Below are positions 33,442-41,924 of a DNA stretch of 64,000 bases, in pieces. The DNA is from CAXTSE01 sp964246985 (lineage in GTDB: Bacteria > Actinomycetota > Actinomycetes > Actinomycetales > Microbacteriaceae). Within the stretch, counting starts at the first letter, position 1. Every line of letters starts with the position of its first letter. Under the pieces are notes generated by a model. That model saw only the letters and a program-made list of their open reading frames with translations. It had not been told where the DNA came from and did not search any database. The stretch lies in the NCBI GenBank assembly GCA_964246985.1, contig CAXTSE010000006.1, forward strand, positions 1 through 64,000, written 5' to 3'. Both the position numbers and the translations under genes were made by a program.

Positions 33442-33447
33442 TAGGCT
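33442..33447 (+). promoter_or_regulatory. -10 hexamer TAGGCT for the first Gmd-like gene
   Basis: TAGGCT lies 57 bases before the GTG at 33505 and would give a leader of about 50 bases with GGAG near the start codon. It divides the divergent region with the minus-strand TAGAGT at 33411. Confidence 0.35.
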
Positions 33448-33504
33448 GATCGATGCCGTCTCGGCTGAGGCGGACGCTTTCTCGAACACCAGCCGGAGAT
33501 CCCT

Positions 33505-34530
33505 GTGTCTGAAGCCCCCCGTCGCGCCGTCATCACCGGCATCACCGGCCAGGACGGCAGCTACCTCGCCGAGCTGCTGCTCTCGAAGGGCTACGAGGTG
33601 CACGGCTTCATCCGCCGCTCCTCCTCCTTCAACACGGCACGGATCGATCACATCTACCAGGAGGAGCACCTCGAGGGGCAGCGGCTCTTCCTCCACTACG
33701 CCGACCTCACGGACGGCTCGCGCCTGGTGACGCTGCTCGGCGACATCAACCCCGACGAGGTCTACAACCTGGCCGCACAGTCGCACGTGCGGGTCAGCTT
33801 CGACGAGCCCGAGTACACGGCCGACACGACCGGCCTCGGCACCGTCCGGCTGCTCGAGGCGATCCGCCAGTCGGGGGTGCAGGCGCGGTTCTACCAGGCG
33901 TCCAGCTCCGAGATGTTTGGCGCGAGCGCCCCGCCCCAGAACGAGGACACCCCCTTCTACCCGCGGTCGCCCTACGGCGTCGCGAAGGTCTACTCGTACT
34001 GGATCACCCGCAACTACCGAGAGGCCTACGGCCTGTTCGCCTGCAACGGCATCCTCTTCAACCACGAGTCCCCGCGCCGCGGCGGCACCTTCGTGACGCG
34101 CAAGATCACGCGCGCCGTGGCCCGCATCGCCGCCGGGCAGCAGGACCTGCTCTACATGGGCAACCTCGACGCGGTGCGCGACTGGGGCTACGCGCCCGAG
34201 TACGTCGAGGGCATGTGGCGGATGCTGCAGCACGACACAGCCGACGACTACGTCCTCGCGACCAACACCGCCTACACCGTCAAGGACTTCCTGCAGTTCT
34301 CGTTCGAGCGGGTGGGCCTCGAGTGGGAGAAGCACGTGCGCTTCGACGAGCGCTATCTGCGTCCGACCGAGGTCGACGCGCTCATCGGCGACTACAGCCG
34401 CGCCGAGACCGTGCTGGGCTGGACGCCGAAGGTGCTGCCGCCGAGGCTCGCGCAGATCATGGTCGACGCCGACGTCGCTGCGCTCGAGACGTCCGGGCAG
34501 CACTACGTCGACACCGTCCAGACCTCCTGA
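33505..34530 (+). CDS. gmd: GDP-mannose 4,6-dehydratase
   Basis: Converts GDP-mannose to GDP-4-keto-6-deoxymannose, the branch point to GDP-fucose, GDP-rhamnose and related 6-deoxy sugars. The 341 residues show the Gmd-specific ITGITGQDGSYLAELL (about residues 10-25), AAQSHVRVSFDEPEYT, the catalytic QASSSEMFG, SPYGVAKVYSYW with Tyr/Lys, LFNHESPRRGGTFVTRKI and LGNLDA-like MGNLDAVRDWGYAPEYVEG. GTG at 33505 has GGAG upstream. It is followed at once by a GT4 gene and a second Gmd-like gene, all on the same strand with gaps of at most one base. GDP-mannose could come from ManA (48041) plus ManB and ManC, which are not in the window. Confidence 0.92.
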   Translation: MSEAPRRAVITGITGQDGSYLAELLLSKGYEVHGFIRRSSSFNTARIDHIYQEEHLEGQRLFLHYADLTDGSRLVTLLGDINPDEVYNLAAQSHVRVSFDEPEYTADTTGLGTVRLLEAIRQSGVQARFYQASSSEMFGASAPPQNEDTPFYPRSPYGVAKVYSYWITRNYREAYGLFACNGILFNHESPRRGGTFVTRKITRAVARIAAGQQDLLYMGNLDAVRDWGYAPEYVEGMWRMLQHDTADDYVLATNTAYTVKDFLQFSFERVGLEWEKHVRFDERYLRPTEVDALIGDYSRAETVLGWTPKVLPPRLAQIMVDADVAALETSGQHYVDTVQTS

Positions 34531-34531
34531 G

Positions 34532-35608
34532 GTGAGCACCGTGCCCCGCGTCGCGCTGAGCATGCTGAATCTCGTTCCCGGCGGGATGGGCGGCAGCGAG
34601 ACCTACGCGCAGGAGCTCATGCGCGAGCTGGCGACGTCGCCCGACGTGCAGGCGACGGCCGTGGTCGCCGAGACCGGCGCCGGATTCAGCGAGAGCCTCC
34701 CCGAGATCGTCATCCAGGGGGTGCGCGGCGGTCGCACGAACGGCGAGCGCCTGCGGGCGCTCGCCCAGGCGCAGCTCCACACGGGCAGGGTGCGCGAGCT
34801 CACGGCCGATGCCGATGTCGTGCATTACCCGTTCACGGTGCCCGTGCCGCGGCCCGCGAAGGGCCAGGCGCTGGTGCAGAGCCTGCTCGACGTGCAGCAC
34901 CTCGACCTGCCTCACCTCTTCAGCCGCGCCGAGCGCCTGTACCGCAGGCCCTTCTATGAGGGAGGTGCGCGCGCGGCCGACAAGGTCATCACCATCAGCG
35001 AGTTCGCCAAGCAGAGCATCATCCGGCACATCGGGATCCCCGAGGAGCGCATCGCGGTGGCGTACCTCGGTGTCGACGCCGACGAGTTCGTTCCGCAGCT
35101 GGGTCCGCGAGAGGACTTCGTGCTGTACCCGGCGCGAGGCTGGAAGCACAAGAACCACGCGCGCCTGATCGAGGCCATGGAGATCATCCGCCGCGACCAG
35201 GGCGACCTGCGTCTCGTCCTCACCGGCGGCAACCTCGACGTGCTGGGCGACCTGCCCGACTGGGTCGACCGCCGCGGGCTCGTGCCCATCAGCGAGCTGC
35301 GGGAGCTCTACCGCACCGCGTCTGCGCTCGTGTACCCCAGCCTCTACGAGGGCTTCGGCCTCCCGCCGCTCGAGGCCATGGCGTCCGGATGCCCGGTGGC
35401 AGCGACCGATGCCGGCTCGGTCCCCGAGGTGTGCGGCGACGCCGCCCTGCTCTTCGACGCGACCGACTCCGAGTCGATCGCCGACGGCATCCTGACCGCG
35501 ATCTCGCGCACGTCGGAGCTGTCGGCCCTCGGACTCGACCGGGTGCGCGAGTTCACCTGGAAGAGCTGCGCCGACGCCCATGTCGAGGTCTATCGCGAGG
35601 TGGCGTGA
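34532..35608 (+). CDS. Glycosyltransferase family 4 (mannosyl/6-deoxymannosyl type)
   Basis: GT-B enzyme of 358 residues. N-terminal half: LNLVPGGMGGSETYAQELM and HYPFTVPVPRP; C-terminal half: YPARGWKHKNHARLIEA, then SLYEGFGLPPLEAMASGCPV with the GT4 glutamate pair, and GSVPEVCGDAALLFD. GTG at 34532 lies one base after the Gmd stop, and its own stop shares one base with the next gene (TGATG). Sitting between two Gmd-like genes, it probably transfers the GDP-6-deoxy sugar made by them or mannose; GT4 enzymes with GSET-type N-termini commonly use GDP-sugars. This is inference. Confidence 0.88.
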   Translation: MSTVPRVALSMLNLVPGGMGGSETYAQELMRELATSPDVQATAVVAETGAGFSESLPEIVIQGVRGGRTNGERLRALAQAQLHTGRVRELTADADVVHYPFTVPVPRPAKGQALVQSLLDVQHLDLPHLFSRAERLYRRPFYEGGARAADKVITISEFAKQSIIRHIGIPEERIAVAYLGVDADEFVPQLGPREDFVLYPARGWKHKNHARLIEAMEIIRRDQGDLRLVLTGGNLDVLGDLPDWVDRRGLVPISELRELYRTASALVYPSLYEGFGLPPLEAMASGCPVAATDAGSVPEVCGDAALLFDATDSESIADGILTAISRTSELSALGLDRVREFTWKSCADAHVEVYREVA

Positions 35609-36579
35609 TGGCCGAGGCGCGGCGGTACCTGGTGACCGGCGCCAGCGGACAGGACGGCGGCTACCTCGTCGAGCAGGCACTCGTCGACGGACACGAGGTG
35701 CACGGGATGTGCCAGTCGGCCGAGTCGGCCGAGCGACTGGAGCTCGACGCGCCCGGCGTCGTCTCGCACATCGGTGATCTCGCGGACGAGGCGGGCCTCC
35801 GCCGCCTCGTCGACGAGGTGCGCCCGACCCGGATCGTCAACCTCGCCGGACGCACCTCCGTCGCGTGGTCGTGGGACTCCCCGGCCGAGGCCGCGGATCT
35901 GATGGGGGTGGGACCCATCCGTCTCTACGACGCGGCCTGGCGCCTCGCGGAGGCGGGGCATCCGGTGCGCCTGCTCCAGGCGTCGAGCGCCGAGATCTTC
36001 GGCGACGCCGCCGACGAGCCGCAGACCGAGCTCACGCCGATGCGGCCGATCAACCCGTACGGGGCGGCCAAGGCGTTCGCCCATCAGATGGCGGCCGTGT
36101 ACCGCGGTCGCGGTCTCCACGTGAGCACGGCGATCCTCTACAACCACGAGTCGCCGCGCCGCCCCGACACGTTCGTGACGCAGAAGATCGTGAAGGCCGT
36201 CGTCGGCATCGCCCGCGGGCGACAGCGCGAGCTGGTGCTCGGCAACCTCGACGCCCAGCGCGACTGGGGGTGGGCTCCCGACTACGTCGACGCGATGGTG
36301 CGGATCCTCGAGCAGCCCGACGGTGCGGACTACGTCGTCGCGACCGGGGCCGGCCATTCGGTGCGCGAGTTCGTCGCGGCGGCCTTCTCGGCGGTCGGCA
36401 TCGACGACTGGGAGGACCGGGTCGTCGTCGATCCGGCGCTGTACCGGCCCGCCGATCCCAAGCGGCTCATCGGCGACGCGTCGCGCCTGCGTGCGATCGG
36501 GTGGGCGCCGAGCGTCGACTTCCGACGGATCGTGGAGCTCATGGTCGAGGCCGAGCTGGCGGCGACGACTAGCGGTTGA
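35608..36579 (+). CDS. GDP-mannose 4,6-dehydratase-like SDR, second copy
   Basis: Divergent Gmd-family protein of 323 residues: TGASGQDGGYLVEQAL, LAGRTSVAWSWDSP, QASSAEIFGDAADE, NPYGAAKAFAHQM, LYNHESPRRPDTFVTQKI and LGNLDAQRDWGWAPDYVDAM. The Tyr/Lys pair and the NHESPRR loop are kept; the middle Ser of the first copy's SSSE motif is Ala here, while the Ser and Glu at catalytic positions remain. It is shorter than the first copy. Having two such genes around one GT4 suggests either a true second dehydratase with different substrate or a 4-reductase such as Rmd that evolved from Gmd. ATG at 35608 shares a base with the GT4 stop. Its end overlaps the convergent GT2 gene by 11 bases. Confidence 0.82.
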   Translation: MAEARRYLVTGASGQDGGYLVEQALVDGHEVHGMCQSAESAERLELDAPGVVSHIGDLADEAGLRRLVDEVRPTRIVNLAGRTSVAWSWDSPAEAADLMGVGPIRLYDAAWRLAEAGHPVRLLQASSAEIFGDAADEPQTELTPMRPINPYGAAKAFAHQMAAVYRGRGLHVSTAILYNHESPRRPDTFVTQKIVKAVVGIARGRQRELVLGNLDAQRDWGWAPDYVDAMVRILEQPDGADYVVATGAGHSVREFVAAAFSAVGIDDWEDRVVVDPALYRPADPKRLIGDASRLRAIGWAPSVDFRRIVELMVEAELAATTSG

Positions 36580-37474
36580 GGTCCTGATCGAGAGGTCGCC
36601 CGCGCAGCCGCTCGATGGCGCGCTTGATGCGCGCCTGGCGACTGATCGAGACGTAGTCGGCGGCGAAGCTCTGGAGCCAGCTCCTGCTCACGAGCGCGAG
36701 CAGCAGCTCCTGACGTGCGATCCGCCGTGCGGAGGCAGGAATGCCGGCGCGCGCCGCTCCGCGCCAGAGGGCCCGCCAGAGGCCCGCCCGCGGACGGCCC
36801 CGCTTGCGGAAGGACGCCACGCCGATCCCCGCCGACATGGCGGCGTCGCTGCGATCGCGGTCGTCGATCCGCTTGCGGATCAGCGGCTCCTCGATCACCG
36901 TGATCGTTCCCCGCAGGACGAACCACCAGCTGAGCAGGACGTCTCCCCCGAAGGTGGCGGGGAACATCGGCGACGCGAGGAGGGCCTCGCGTCGGTACAG
37001 GCTGTAGAGCTCGCCCCATCGCACACGACGCAGGTACGAGCGCACGCGCTGCCGCAGCCCTGGCGCGTTGAGGCCGGTGGTGCGGTCGTAGTAGAGCACG
37101 TTGCCGTCGTTGTCGAAGTACTCGACGAAGACGAAGGCGGCATCGACGTCGGGCCGGGTGTCGAGCAGCTCCGAGGTGCGACGGAGGTAGTCCGGTCGCA
37201 GCGCATCGTCAGCCGACAGCCACGCGAAGTAGTCGCCCGAGCTGTCTCGGGCGGCCCGGTTGAAGTTCTCCGCCGCGCCGAGGTTGCGCGCGGCGCGGCG
37301 GACCGCGCCGTCCGGGAGGAGCTCGGCCGCGATCCGGTCGGTGCCGTCTGTCGAGGCGTTGTCGAACACCAGGATCTCGCTGGCGGGGGTCGTCTGCGCC
37401 TGCACCGAGCGGATCGACTCCTCGATGTACCTGGCTTCGTTGTACGCCGGGATGCCGACCGAGATGCGCGTCAC
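36569..37474 (-). CDS. Glycosyltransferase family 2
   Basis: GT2 enzyme of 301 residues: ISVGIPAYNEARYIEESI, LVFDNASTDGTDRIA, NLGAAENFNRAARDSSG, the metal-binding LSADDALRPDYL and a long Arg-rich C-terminal part with WRALWRGAARAG. GTG at 37474 is preferred to the upstream in-frame ATGs because those lie inside the divergent rfbF gene and the GT2 fold starts only after the GTG. It is a single minus-strand gene between two plus-strand operons, overlapping the second Gmd-like gene by 11 bases and separated from rfbF by 34 bases. Substrate unknown. Confidence 0.86.
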   Translation of the reverse strand: MTRISVGIPAYNEARYIEESIRSVQAQTTPASEILVFDNASTDGTDRIAAELLPDGAVRRAARNLGAAENFNRAARDSSGDYFAWLSADDALRPDYLRRTSELLDTRPDVDAAFVFVEYFDNDGNVLYYDRTTGLNAPGLRQRVRSYLRRVRWGELYSLYRREALLASPMFPATFGGDVLLSWWFVLRGTITVIEEPLIRKRIDDRDRSDAAMSAGIGVASFRKRGRPRAGLWRALWRGAARAGIPASARRIARQELLLALVSRSWLQSFAADYVSISRQARIKRAIERLRGRPLDQDLNR

Positions 37475-37495
37475 GGCCTCAATACTCGCACGCGT

Positions 37496-37501
37496 TAGTC
37501 T
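37496..37501 (+). promoter_or_regulatory. -10 hexamer TAGTCT, leaderless rfbF start
   Basis: TAGTCT ends 7 bases before the GTG at 37509 and would drive the CDP-sugar gene set. Confidence 0.55.
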
Positions 37502-37508
37502 GGGGCCC

Positions 37509-38285
37509 GTGAAAGCAGTGATCCTCGCCGGAGGCCTCGGCACACGTCTCAGCGAGGAGACGAGCATCCGGCCGAAGCCCATGGTCGAGGTCGGCGGCAT
37601 GCCGATCCTCTGGCACATCATGAAGCTGTACTCGAGCCACGGGGTGAACGACTTCATCATCCTCTGCGGGTACAAGGGCTACGCGATCAAGGAGTTCTTC
37701 GCGAACTACGCCCTGCACACCTCGGACGTGACCTTCGACCTCCGCACCAACGAGATGGAGATCCACGAGAGCCGGGCCGAGCCTTGGCGCATCACCCTGG
37801 TCGACACCGGGGACAGCACCATGACGGGCGGACGCCTCCTCCGCGTCGCCGACTACCTGACCGGCGAGGACGCCTTCTGCCTCACCTACGGCGACGGCGT
37901 CGGAGACATCGACATCACCGCGACGATCGCCTTCCATGCCGCCCACGGGCGCGACGCCACCATGACGGTCGTGCATCCGCCGGCTCGGTTCGGCGCCGTG
38001 GTCATGGACGACGACGGGCAGGTGACGAGCTTCCAGGAGAAGCCCGTGGGCGACGGCGGGCAGGTCAACGGCGGGTACTTCGTCCTCTCCCCGCGGGTGC
38101 TCGACCGCCTGCGCGACGACACGACCGTGTGGGAGGAGGCGCCGCTCAAGAGCCTCGCGACCGACGGACAGCTCGTCGCCTACGAGCACGAGGGCTTCTG
38201 GCAGCCGATGGACACGCTCCGCGACAAGAACCACCTCGAGCAGCTCTGGACCTCCGGCGATGCGCCGTGGAAGGTCTGGAGCTGA
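37509..38285 (+). CDS. rfbF: Glucose-1-phosphate cytidylyltransferase
   Basis: Makes CDP-glucose from glucose-1-phosphate and CTP, opening the CDP-deoxysugar pathways. The 258 residues have VILAGGLGTRLSEETSIRPK (residues 4-23), MVEVGGMPILWHIMK, FIILCGYKGYAIKEFF, LTYGDGVGDIDI and GGYFVLSPRVLD, all specific for RfbF. GTG at 37509 has no Shine-Dalgarno but TAGTCT 7 bases upstream, indicating a leaderless message. The rfbG gene follows after two bases. It is the first gene of an apparent six-gene CDP-sugar module reaching 42682. Confidence 0.95.
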   Translation: MKAVILAGGLGTRLSEETSIRPKPMVEVGGMPILWHIMKLYSSHGVNDFIILCGYKGYAIKEFFANYALHTSDVTFDLRTNEMEIHESRAEPWRITLVDTGDSTMTGGRLLRVADYLTGEDAFCLTYGDGVGDIDITATIAFHAAHGRDATMTVVHPPARFGAVVMDDDGQVTSFQEKPVGDGGQVNGGYFVLSPRVLDRLRDDTTVWEEAPLKSLATDGQLVAYEHEGFWQPMDTLRDKNHLEQLWTSGDAPWKVWS

Positions 38286-38287
38286 CC

Positions 38288-39358
38288 ATGGTCGACGCGC
38301 AGGTCTGGGCGGATCGCCGCGTCCTGGTGACGGGGCACACCGGCTTCAAGGGCAGCTGGCTCTCGCTCTGGCTGCACTCCCTGGGCGCCGAGGTGCACGG
38401 GCTCGCCCTCGACCCGCCGACCGATCCCAGCATGTTCGAGGCGGCGGCCATCGCCCCGCTGCTCGCGAGCGACGCACGGATCGACATCCGCGACGCCGCG
38501 GCCGTCGCCGACGCTGTGCGCACGGTCTCGCCCGAGGTCGTCATCCACATGGCTGCTCAGCCGCTCGTCCGAGCGTCGTACGAGATCCCGCTCGAGACCT
38601 ACGCCACGAACGTCATGGGCACCGCGCATGTCCTCGAGGCGCTGCGCGGACTCGACGCGGTGCGGGCCGTCGTGAGCGTCACGACCGACAAGGTCTACGA
38701 GAACCTCGAGCGACCCGGCGGGTACCGCGAGGACGAGCCGCTCGGGGGCTACGACCCCTACAGCAGCAGCAAGGCCGGTGCGGAGCTGGTCACGGCGGCC
38801 TATCGTCGGTCGTTCCTCGCCGAGCAGGGCGTCGCGGTCGCGTCGGCGCGCGCGGGCAACGTCATCGGGGGAGGGGACTGGGCCGTCGACCGGCTCGTCC
38901 CCGACGCTCTCGCGGCGTTCGCCGCCGGTCGGCCCGTCGAGATCAGGAACCCCGCCGCGGTGCGTCCCTGGCAGCACGTCCTCGAGCCCCTGTCGGGCTA
39001 TCTCGCGCTCGCCGAGCGGATGATCGCCGACCCCGTGGCATACGCCGAAGGCTGGAACTTCGGCCCGGACGCCGACGACGCGATGCCGGTCCTCGAGATC
39101 ATCGAGCGCCTCGCGGTGCTCTGGGGCGACGGTGCGACCTGGGTCGGCGACGACCGCGTCGCACCCCACGAGGCGGGTCTGCTCGGGCTCGACGCGAGCA
39201 AGGCCGCGGCGCGACTCGGCTGGCGCCCGCGCTGGACTCTCGACGACGCTCTCACGGCGACGGTCGGCTGGCAGCGGGCCTACCTCGCCGGCGATTCGCC
39301 GCGCGACACCTCGCTCCAGCAGATCCGATCCTTCGAGGCCGCGAGACCCGTGGAATAG
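38288..39358 (+). CDS. rfbG: CDP-glucose 4,6-dehydratase
   Basis: Converts CDP-glucose to CDP-4-keto-6-deoxyglucose. The 356-residue SDR protein shows VLVTGHTGFKGSWLSLWL (about residues 12-29), HMAAQPLVRASYEIP, VSVTTDKVYENLE, YDPYSSSKAGAELVT with Tyr/Lys, and AGNVIGGGDWAVDRLVPD, all diagnostic of RfbG. It is two bases downstream of rfbF. In classic 3,6-dideoxyhexose loci the next gene is rfbH (PMP-dependent C-3 dehydratase); no rfbH is present here, and methyltransferase genes take that place. Confidence 0.95.
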   Translation: MVDAQVWADRRVLVTGHTGFKGSWLSLWLHSLGAEVHGLALDPPTDPSMFEAAAIAPLLASDARIDIRDAAAVADAVRTVSPEVVIHMAAQPLVRASYEIPLETYATNVMGTAHVLEALRGLDAVRAVVSVTTDKVYENLERPGGYREDEPLGGYDPYSSSKAGAELVTAAYRRSFLAEQGVAVASARAGNVIGGGDWAVDRLVPDALAAFAAGRPVEIRNPAAVRPWQHVLEPLSGYLALAERMIADPVAYAEGWNFGPDADDAMPVLEIIERLAVLWGDGATWVGDDRVAPHEAGLLGLDASKAAARLGWRPRWTLDDALTATVGWQRAYLAGDSPRDTSLQQIRSFEAARPVE

Positions 39359-39361
39359 GGT
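39356..39361 (+). promoter_or_regulatory. -10 hexamer TAGGGT, leaderless start inside the CDP-sugar module
   Basis: TAGGGT begins at the rfbG stop codon (TAG) and ends 7 bases before the GTG at 39369, repeating the stop-codon/-10 overlap seen before rmlC. Confidence 0.45.
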
Positions 39362-39368
39362 GGTGCGC

Positions 39369-40142
39369 GTGACAGAGACGCCGAGCTCCCACGGAACCCC
39401 CGTCCCCGACGCCGACAGCTTCGCCACCGAACGGGCGGGCTGGCGCCGCGATCTCGCGGCCGACGACAGCATCCGCGCCGACGCGGTCGCGCTGCAGCTG
39501 AGCGCCGAGTCCCAGCACTACACCTACCAGCGCGAATGGGCGGGGGTGCCGATCATCCGGCTCCCCGACGACATCGTCGTCTTCCAGGAGCTCGTCTGGG
39601 CCTACCGTCCCGAGCGCATCGTCGAGACCGGGATCGCCCGCGGCGGCAGCCTCCTGCTCGATGCCGCGATGCAGCGCATGGCGGGTCTGGAGCCCCGTGT
39701 GCTCGGCATCGACATCGCGATCTTCCCGCACACCGTGGAGGTGATGGCCGCGCATCCCCTCGCCGAGGGCGTGCAGATGGTCGAGTCGGGCTCCACCGAT
39801 GCCACAGCCGTCGAGGCCGTCCGCACCTTCGTCGGCGACGCCGAGCGAGTCCTCCTGGTGCTCGACAGCGACCACACCCACGACCACGTGCTCGCCGAGC
39901 TGCGCGCCCTCGCGCCCCTCCTGCCCGTCGGCTCCTACGTGCTCGTCGCCGACACGATCGTCGAGGAGTTCCCCGCCGGGCACTACGAGGACCGCTCGTG
40001 GGACAAGGGCAACAACCCGATGACCGCCACCCGTCAGTTCCTTGCGGAGCAGACGGACTACGAGCTGGATGCCGACTGGAGCCGCCGCGCACTCCTCACC
40101 GAGTTCCGCGACGGCATCCTGGTCCGCACCGGCACCGCATGA
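39369..40142 (+). CDS. CmcI-like (cephalosporin hydroxylase family) protein, probable sugar O-methyltransferase
   Basis: Protein of 257 residues in the CmcI family (PF04989), which has a SAM-binding Rossmann fold; family members include rhamnosyl O-methyltransferases of mycobacterial glycolipids. Visible segments are WAGVPIIRLPDDIVVFQEL, the SAM-loop-like VETGIARGGSLLLDAAM (about residues 81-97), LGIDIAIFPH, LVLDSDHTHDHVLAEL and VADTIVEEFPAGHY. The name cephalosporin hydroxylase reflects the family's first member and should not be taken as function. Placed between rfbG and a C-methyltransferase, it probably O-methylates the CDP-sugar or the finished glycan. The next gene starts 7 bases after its stop. 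Confidence 0.83.
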   Translation: MTETPSSHGTPVPDADSFATERAGWRRDLAADDSIRADAVALQLSAESQHYTYQREWAGVPIIRLPDDIVVFQELVWAYRPERIVETGIARGGSLLLDAAMQRMAGLEPRVLGIDIAIFPHTVEVMAAHPLAEGVQMVESGSTDATAVEAVRTFVGDAERVLLVLDSDHTHDHVLAELRALAPLLPVGSYVLVADTIVEEFPAGHYEDRSWDKGNNPMTATRQFLAEQTDYELDADWSRRALLTEFRDGILVRTGTA

Positions 40143-40149
40143 GAGAGCT

Positions 40150-41397
40150 ATGACCACCGAACTCACCCCTCGCGGGACCGACATCTGCCGAGGATGCCAC
40201 TCCACCCCGCTCGTCTCGGTCCTCGACCTCGGCGAGCAGCCCGTGTCGAACCGCCTGCTCGGAACCCCCGACACCGCCGATCCGGTGTTCCCCCTGCACC
40301 TGCGGGTGTGCCCCGAGTGCGGGCTCGGCCAGATCGGCGAGTACCTGCTGCCCGACCAGATCTTCGATGACGAGTATCCCTACCTCTCGTCGATGAGCAC
40401 CTCGTGGCTGCAGCACGCCGAGGAGTACGCCGCGCGACTCACCGCCGATCAGCAGCTCGGCCCCGAGACCCTCGTGGTCGAGGTCGCGTCGAACGACGGC
40501 TACCTGCTCGCCCGGTTCGCCGAGCGCGGCATCCCCGTGCTCGGGGTGGAGCCGTCCGGCAACGTCGCCGACATCGCGATCGCCGCGGGTGTGCCGACGG
40601 TGAAGGCGTTCTTCGGGGTGGAGACCGCCGAGCGGATCGTCGCCGAGCACGGGCATCCCCGAGTCGTCGCGGCCAACAACGTGCTCGCCCATGTGCCCGA
40701 CCTGGCCGACTTCGCCGGCGGATTCGCGACGCTCTGCGACGAGGCCACCGTCATCACGGTCGAGAACCCGTCCTTCGCGGTGCAGCTCGAGCAGAACCAG
40801 TTCGACACGATCTACCACGAGCACTTCTCCTACCTCACGGCGCACGCGGTGCGGATCTTCGCCGGCCTCGCCGGCCTCGACCTGTGGCGCGTCGAGACCC
40901 TGCCGACCCACGGCGGGTCGAACCGCTACTGGCTGGGCCTCGCCGGGGTCCGGCAGATCGAGCCGAGCGTCGACGCGGTCATCGCCGAGGAGCTCGAGAC
41001 CGGCCTGCTCTCGCCCGCCACCTGGCAGTCGTTCGCCGCGAAGTCGCAGAGCGCGATCGACGGACTGAGCGAGTGGCTGGAGGAGCGGTCCGCATCCGGT
41101 CGCACCATCGTCGGCTACGGTGCCGCCGCGAAGGGCAACACCTTCCTCAACGCGGTCGGCGAGCCGGCCCGGCGCCTCGACTGGGTGGTCGATGCGAGCC
41201 CCGAGAAGCAGGGCAAGTACCTGCCCGGCAGCCACGTGCCCATCGTCGCCCCCGAGACCATCGGACAGCAGTCGCCGGATGACGTGCTCATCCTGCCGTG
41301 GAACCTGCAGGCCGAGATCAGCGCCCTCGTCGAGCAGCGTTCGCCCGAGTCCGAGTCGTGGGTCGCCATCCCGGAGATGCGCCGAGTGGGGGGATGA
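40150..41397 (+). CDS. Sugar C-methyltransferase (NDP-4-keto-6-deoxyhexose C-3 methyltransferase type)
   Basis: SAM-dependent enzyme of 415 residues in the TylC3/NovU/TcaB9 family, which methylates carbon 3 (or 5) of 4-keto nucleotide sugars. A Zn-binding N-terminal domain shows CRGCHS and CPECGLGQ; the central Rossmann domain shows VVEVASNDGYLLARF (about residues 113-127) and ANNVLAHVPDL; the catalytic segment is DTIYHEHFSYLTAH, matching the Tyr-x-Glu-His of TcaB9; the C-terminal domain has GYGAAAKGNTFLN and VDASPEKQGKYLPGSHVPI. ATG 40150 follows GAGAG. It overlaps the epimerase gene by four bases (ATGA). The CDP-4-keto-6-deoxyglucose from RfbG is the expected substrate. Confidence 0.92.
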   Translation: MTTELTPRGTDICRGCHSTPLVSVLDLGEQPVSNRLLGTPDTADPVFPLHLRVCPECGLGQIGEYLLPDQIFDDEYPYLSSMSTSWLQHAEEYAARLTADQQLGPETLVVEVASNDGYLLARFAERGIPVLGVEPSGNVADIAIAAGVPTVKAFFGVETAERIVAEHGHPRVVAANNVLAHVPDLADFAGGFATLCDEATVITVENPSFAVQLEQNQFDTIYHEHFSYLTAHAVRIFAGLAGLDLWRVETLPTHGGSNRYWLGLAGVRQIEPSVDAVIAEELETGLLSPATWQSFAAKSQSAIDGLSEWLEERSASGRTIVGYGAAAKGNTFLNAVGEPARRLDWVVDASPEKQGKYLPGSHVPIVAPETIGQQSPDDVLILPWNLQAEISALVEQRSPESESWVAIPEMRRVGG

Positions 41398-41924
41398 TCG
41401 CGCAGCTCGCGATCCCCGGCACGTACCGGGTCGACGGCAGGCTGGCCCGCGACGAGCGCGGGGCGTTCCGGAAGGTGCTCGATACGGTCGCCGACGACAT
41501 CCCGTCGCAGTTCCGCGAGCTGACCGAGGTCGCGATCTCGCACAACTCCGTGGCGGGCACGCTGCGGGGGATGCACTGGCAGGCCGACCCCGACGGCCAG
41601 ACGAAGGTGGTCTGGGCCGCGTCCGGCCGCGTGCTCGACGTGCTGGTCGACGTGCGGCCCGAGTCGCCCGCCTTCGGCACCTGGCTGTCGGTCGAGCTCG
41701 CCGCTGAGGAGGCGACGGCGCTGCTCGTGCCGACGGGCGTGGCGCACGGGTTCCAGACGCTCGAGGACGCCTCGAGCATCGTCTATCTGATGAGCGGCGG
41801 ATACGCGCCCGACAGCGCGCGCACGCTGCGGTACGACGATCCCGCCGTCGGCATCTCCTGGCCATTGCCGGTGTCGGTCATGTCGCAGACCGACCGTGCG
41901 GGGTCGTCGTGGCCCGTGTCCTGA
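41394..41924 (+). CDS. RmlC-like nucleotide-sugar epimerase
   Basis: Cupin epimerase of 176 residues related to RmlC: YRVDGRLARDERGAFRKVL, then SHNSVAGTLRGMHWQ with the catalytic His, GRVLDVLVDVR, PTGVAHGFQTLED and SIVYLMSGGYAPDSA with the Tyr. It is distinct from the RmlC at 13568. Between the C-methyltransferase and a reductase it should invert C-5 (or C-3) of the CDP-4-keto sugar, leading to an L- or altro/gulo-type hexose. Its start overlaps the methyltransferase stop and its last 16 bases overlap the reductase gene. Confidence 0.88.
   Translation: MIAQLAIPGTYRVDGRLARDERGAFRKVLDTVADDIPSQFRELTEVAISHNSVAGTLRGMHWQADPDGQTKVVWAASGRVLDVLVDVRPESPAFGTWLSVELAAEEATALLVPTGVAHGFQTLEDASSIVYLMSGGYAPDSARTLRYDDPAVGISWPLPVSVMSQTDRAGSSWPVS

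Noticed and set aside
39369..40142. Cephalosporin hydroxylase, suggesting a beta-lactam pathway
   Set aside because: Only the family name points to antibiotics. Neighbours are sugar nucleotide and glycan genes, and CmcI-family proteins with methyltransferase folds occur in such loci. No beta-lactam gene is seen.
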